Shown here one piece after another: positions 12,845 to 14,872 of a stretch of DNA of 14,872 bases. Within the stretch, counting starts at the first letter, position 1. The number at the start of each line of letters is the position of its first letter. The position numbers were made by a program, and so were the translations under genes. The notes under the pieces were generated by a model. That model was not told the DNA's origin. It ran no database searches and saw nothing but the letters and a program-made list of their open reading frames with translations. The DNA lies in assembly GCA_023459095.1 (NCBI GenBank), contig JAEWVQ010000194.1:1-14872 (forward strand), read 5' to 3'. The stretch comes from Pseudomonadota bacterium. GTDB taxonomy: Bacteria > Pseudomonadota > Gammaproteobacteria > Burkholderiales > Rhodocyclaceae.

Positions 12845-14792
12845 AAAAGCGTTCGAAATCCAGTTCGTTCATGGTGGCGGAGACCTTGGGCAAGGGTTTG
12901 CCGATGGCTCTCGCCCGCGACCGTTGCGCCGGGCGCGCGGGGTCAGGCGCATTGTGCACCATCGCGGCGCGCGGGCCCACGTCGGCGGCGGCGACGTCGG
13001 CAACGCGGAAGAAGCGCATCAGCGCCTGCAGCTGCGCGGCCTGCGCCCCCATCTGCTCGGCGGTCGCGGCCAGTTCTTCGGAGGCGGAGGCGTTCTGCTG
13101 GGTGACCTGGCTCAACTGTCCCACCGCCTGATTGATCTGCGCCACGCCGCCGCTCTGCTCCGCGCTCGCCGCGGCGATGCCCTGCACCAGCTCGGAGGTG
13201 CGGCGGATCGCAGGCACGATGCCGTCGAGCATCTGCCCGGCCTGTTCGGCCTGGCGTACGCTGGTGCCGGCGAGCTGGCCGATCTCCTGCGCCGCGACCC
13301 GGCTGCGTTCGGCGAGCTTGCGCACCTCGGTGGCGACCACGGCGAAGCCGCGGCCGTGGGCGCCGGCGCGCGCGGCCTCGATCGCGGCGTTGAGGGCGAG
13401 CAGGTTGGTCTGGTAGGCGATGTCGTCGACGATGCCGATGCGCTTGGCGATGGCGTGCATCGCGCTCACCGTTTCACGCACCGCGGCGCCGCCGTCGGCG
13501 GCATCGCCGGCGGCGCGGGCGGCGAGGCCGTCGGTGAGGCGGGCGTTGCCGGTGTTGTGGTCGACGCTCGCCGTGGTCTGCGCCAGGGTGGCGGAAATCT
13601 GCTCGACGCCGGCGGCCTGTTCGGAGGCGCTCTGGGCCAGCGTCTGGGCGGTGGCGGAGACCTCGTCCGAGGCCGTCGCCAGCTGCGCGGCGGCGCTGCG
13701 CACGTCGCCGATGATGTGCGACAGGCGGCCGACCATGTCGCGCATGGCGCCGAGCAGTTGGCCGGTTTCGTCGCCGCTATGGACGTCGATGCGCACGCTG
13801 AGGTCGCCGGCGGCGAGCGCGTTGGCGGCATCCTTGGCGATGCGCAGCGGACGCAGCACCACCCGCCGCAGCACCGCGGCGAGCAGGGCGAGGAGCGCGG
13901 CGGCGAAGGCCAGCCCGCCGAGCAGTACGGGCAGCGCGCGCTGCCAGCCGGCGCTGCGCACTTCGTCGTCGCTGAAGCCGACCGCGACGCTGAAGCCCCA
14001 GGCCGGAAAGGCTTCGCGCAACACCGTCCACCCGGGGGCGGCGAGGCGCGCGGCAACCGTCGCCGCGTCCTGCCCCTGCGACCACAGGAAGGGGCGGCCG
14101 CTGCCGTCGAGGAGGGCGACGAAGCCCGAACCGAAGCGCTCGGCGCGCCCGACCTGCTCCTGCAGGACCGGCAGATCGGCCTTGAATCCGACGTACCAGG
14201 CGCCGATCACGGTGCCCGCGGCGTCGCGGATCGGCTCGTAGCCGGTGAGATAGGGCGAGCCGAGAATGCCGATCTGGCCATAGAAGGCCTGGCCGCTGCG
14301 CAGCGCGCGCGCCGCTGCACCGTCGGCGTCGAGTTCGGTGCCAACGGCGCGCTGGCCGTTGTTCATGACGTTGGTGGCGATACGGACGAAGCGCTCGCGG
14401 TCGCGCACGAACAGGGTCGCGGTGCCGCCGGCGAGTGCGGCGACTTCGTCCACGAGCGTGTTGGTGAGGGCTTGGGGCTGATCGCCGAAATGCAGTGCGG
14501 GCAGCGCGCTGCCCGCGACGTGCACCACGCCGGCGAGCTGCGCGGCACCGAGGCGGGCGCTGTGGTCGCGGAACAGTTTCATTGCGGTCTGCACCTGGGC
14601 CGCGGTCAGCGTGTCGGTGGCATGGAGCAGGTTTACGATCGCCGCCGCACTGCGCTCGGACTGGGCGCGGACCTGTTCGGCGATGCGCGTACCCTCGCTC
14701 ACCGCCAGCGCTACCGCGCCCATCACCAGGGCGAGCAGCAGCGGCAGGAAGCCGTAAAGGGCAAAGCGGGCCTGCAGTCCGAGCTTGTGCAT
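12843..14792 (-). CDS. Methyl-accepting chemotaxis protein with periplasmic Cache-type sensor
   Basis: A 649-residue chemoreceptor. Membrane segments lie near residues 12-32 and 287-309 and enclose a periplasmic domain of about 250 residues. Its TLFVRDRERFVRIATNV...RAVGTELD...GSPYLTGYEPIRD pattern resembles the Cache3-Cache2 fusion family that binds small organic ligands; the ligand is unknown. A HAMP domain (about 310-360) and the signalling coiled coil (365-595) follow. The hairpin tip is DDIAYQTNLLALNAAIEAARAG from 456, then GRGFAVVATEVRKLAERS. Position 478 is Ala where most receptors have Glu (E. coli Tsr Glu391 in my alignment). A flexible linker (598-640) leads to the C-terminal DFERF, a likely CheR/CheB tether. 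cheW follows with the Shine-Dalgarno overlapping this stop. The ATG has only a weak ribosome site. Confidence 0.93.
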   Translation of the reverse strand: MHKLGLQARFALYGFLPLLLALVMGAVALAVSEGTRIAEQVRAQSERSAAAIVNLLHATDTLTAAQVQTAMKLFRDHSARLGAAQLAGVVHVAGSALPALHFGDQPQALTNTLVDEVAALAGGTATLFVRDRERFVRIATNVMNNGQRAVGTELDADGAAARALRSGQAFYGQIGILGSPYLTGYEPIRDAAGTVIGAWYVGFKADLPVLQEQVGRAERFGSGFVALLDGSGRPFLWSQGQDAATVAARLAAPGWTVLREAFPAWGFSVAVGFSDDEVRSAGWQRALPVLLGGLAFAAALLALLAAVLRRVVLRPLRIAKDAANALAAGDLSVRIDVHSGDETGQLLGAMRDMVGRLSHIIGDVRSAAAQLATASDEVSATAQTLAQSASEQAAGVEQISATLAQTTASVDHNTGNARLTDGLAARAAGDAADGGAAVRETVSAMHAIAKRIGIVDDIAYQTNLLALNAAIEAARAGAHGRGFAVVATEVRKLAERSRVAAQEIGQLAGTSVRQAEQAGQMLDGIVPAIRRTSELVQGIAAASAEQSGGVAQINQAVGQLSQVTQQNASASEELAATAEQMGAQAAQLQALMRFFRVADVAAADVGPRAAMVHNAPDPARPAQRSRARAIGKPLPKVSATMNELDFERF

Positions 14793-14817
14793 GGTCAGGT
14801 CGGGAGAAGATGAGGCG

Positions 14818-14842
14818 CGGGCCGGGGGCGTGGCCCGGCCCG
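14818..14842 (-). terminator. GC-rich stem-loop between the two chemoreceptor genes
   Basis: A 9-bp perfect stem (14818-14826 with 14834-14842) and a 7-base loop lie just after the stop codon of the upstream chemoreceptor and before the complete one. No T-run follows on the minus strand. It may attenuate read-through or stabilise the 3' end of the upstream message; full termination is doubtful. Confidence 0.4.
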
Positions 14843-14848
14843 GTGCGC

Positions 14849-14872
14849 TTAGAAACGCTCGAAGTCCTGCTC
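14849..14872 (-). CDS. C-terminal end of a second chemoreceptor (partial)
   Basis: The minus strand enters the window with codons reading EQDFERF and then TAA at 14851-14849. The complete receptor downstream ends ELDFERF, so the last five residues are identical. This suggests another methyl-accepting chemotaxis protein with the same tether pentapeptide, lying directly upstream in the same orientation. Only seven codons are visible, so the identity is an inference from this match and from the neighbourhood. Confidence 0.6.
   Translation of the reverse strand, partial: EQDFERF

Noticed and set aside
12832..12846. TTG at 12846 as the cheW start
   Set aside because: The ribosome site that serves the ATG at 12831 would lie inside the coding region, and no site precedes the TTG.
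12924..14813. A 629-codon plus-strand open frame opposite the chemoreceptor
   Set aside because: Its composition is rich in Gly, Ala, Arg and His without any motif, and the minus strand holds a complete chemoreceptor with all domains.
1..14872. Mobile elements, CRISPR arrays, tRNA or rRNA genes
   Set aside because: No transposase or integrase protein, no regularly spaced direct repeats and no tRNA- or rRNA-like sequence was seen on either strand.

Overview
The window is GC-rich, densely coding DNA from a Gram-negative chromosome. The proteins look like those of a betaproteobacterium of the Rhodocyclales type (Thauera, Azoarcus or Aromatoleum). This rests on recalled family resemblance only. 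I see no insertion sequence, phage gene, tRNA, rRNA or CRISPR array.

Layout. (1) Positions 1-121 hold the last codons of a cold-shock protein and its strong intrinsic terminator. (2) A small hypothetical protein with a possible zinc-binding CxxC...CxH cluster lies at 211-573. (3) Positions 798-6865 hold a plus-strand leucine (isovalerate) degradation operon: liuB (methylcrotonyl-CoA carboxylase beta), liuC (methylglutaconyl-CoA hydratase), a DUF4126 membrane protein, liuD (biotin-carrying alpha subunit) and liuE (HMG-CoA lyase). Together the four enzymes convert 3-methylcrotonyl-CoA to acetyl-CoA and acetoacetate. The usual first enzyme, isovaleryl-CoA dehydrogenase (LiuA), and the regulator LiuR are not in the window. 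(4) A structured spacer leads to two overlapping DUF1289 mini-genes with identically placed cysteines, then a metallo-beta-lactamase-fold hydrolase. (5) A promoter-like site precedes rapZ, which overlaps a NusG-domain-II membrane protein, which in turn overlaps a Gx-transporter-family membrane protein. The last two resemble the EetA/EetB pair of Gram-positive flavin-based electron transfer loci. (6) A stem-loop carrying both stop codons marks a convergent boundary. (7) On the minus strand, read leftward from the window end, come the tail of one chemoreceptor, a complete chemoreceptor, cheW, cheR and cheB. Both receptors end in DFERF, which fits the C-terminal pentapeptide that tethers CheR and CheB in adaptation.

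Most of the window is ordinary metabolic and chemotaxis core. The places most worth a second look are the EetA/EetB-like pair behind rapZ, the DUF4126 gene inside the liu operon, the DUF1289 pair with its structured leader, and the identical 10-nt translation-initiation element in front of cheW and cheB, which implies a TTG start for cheB.
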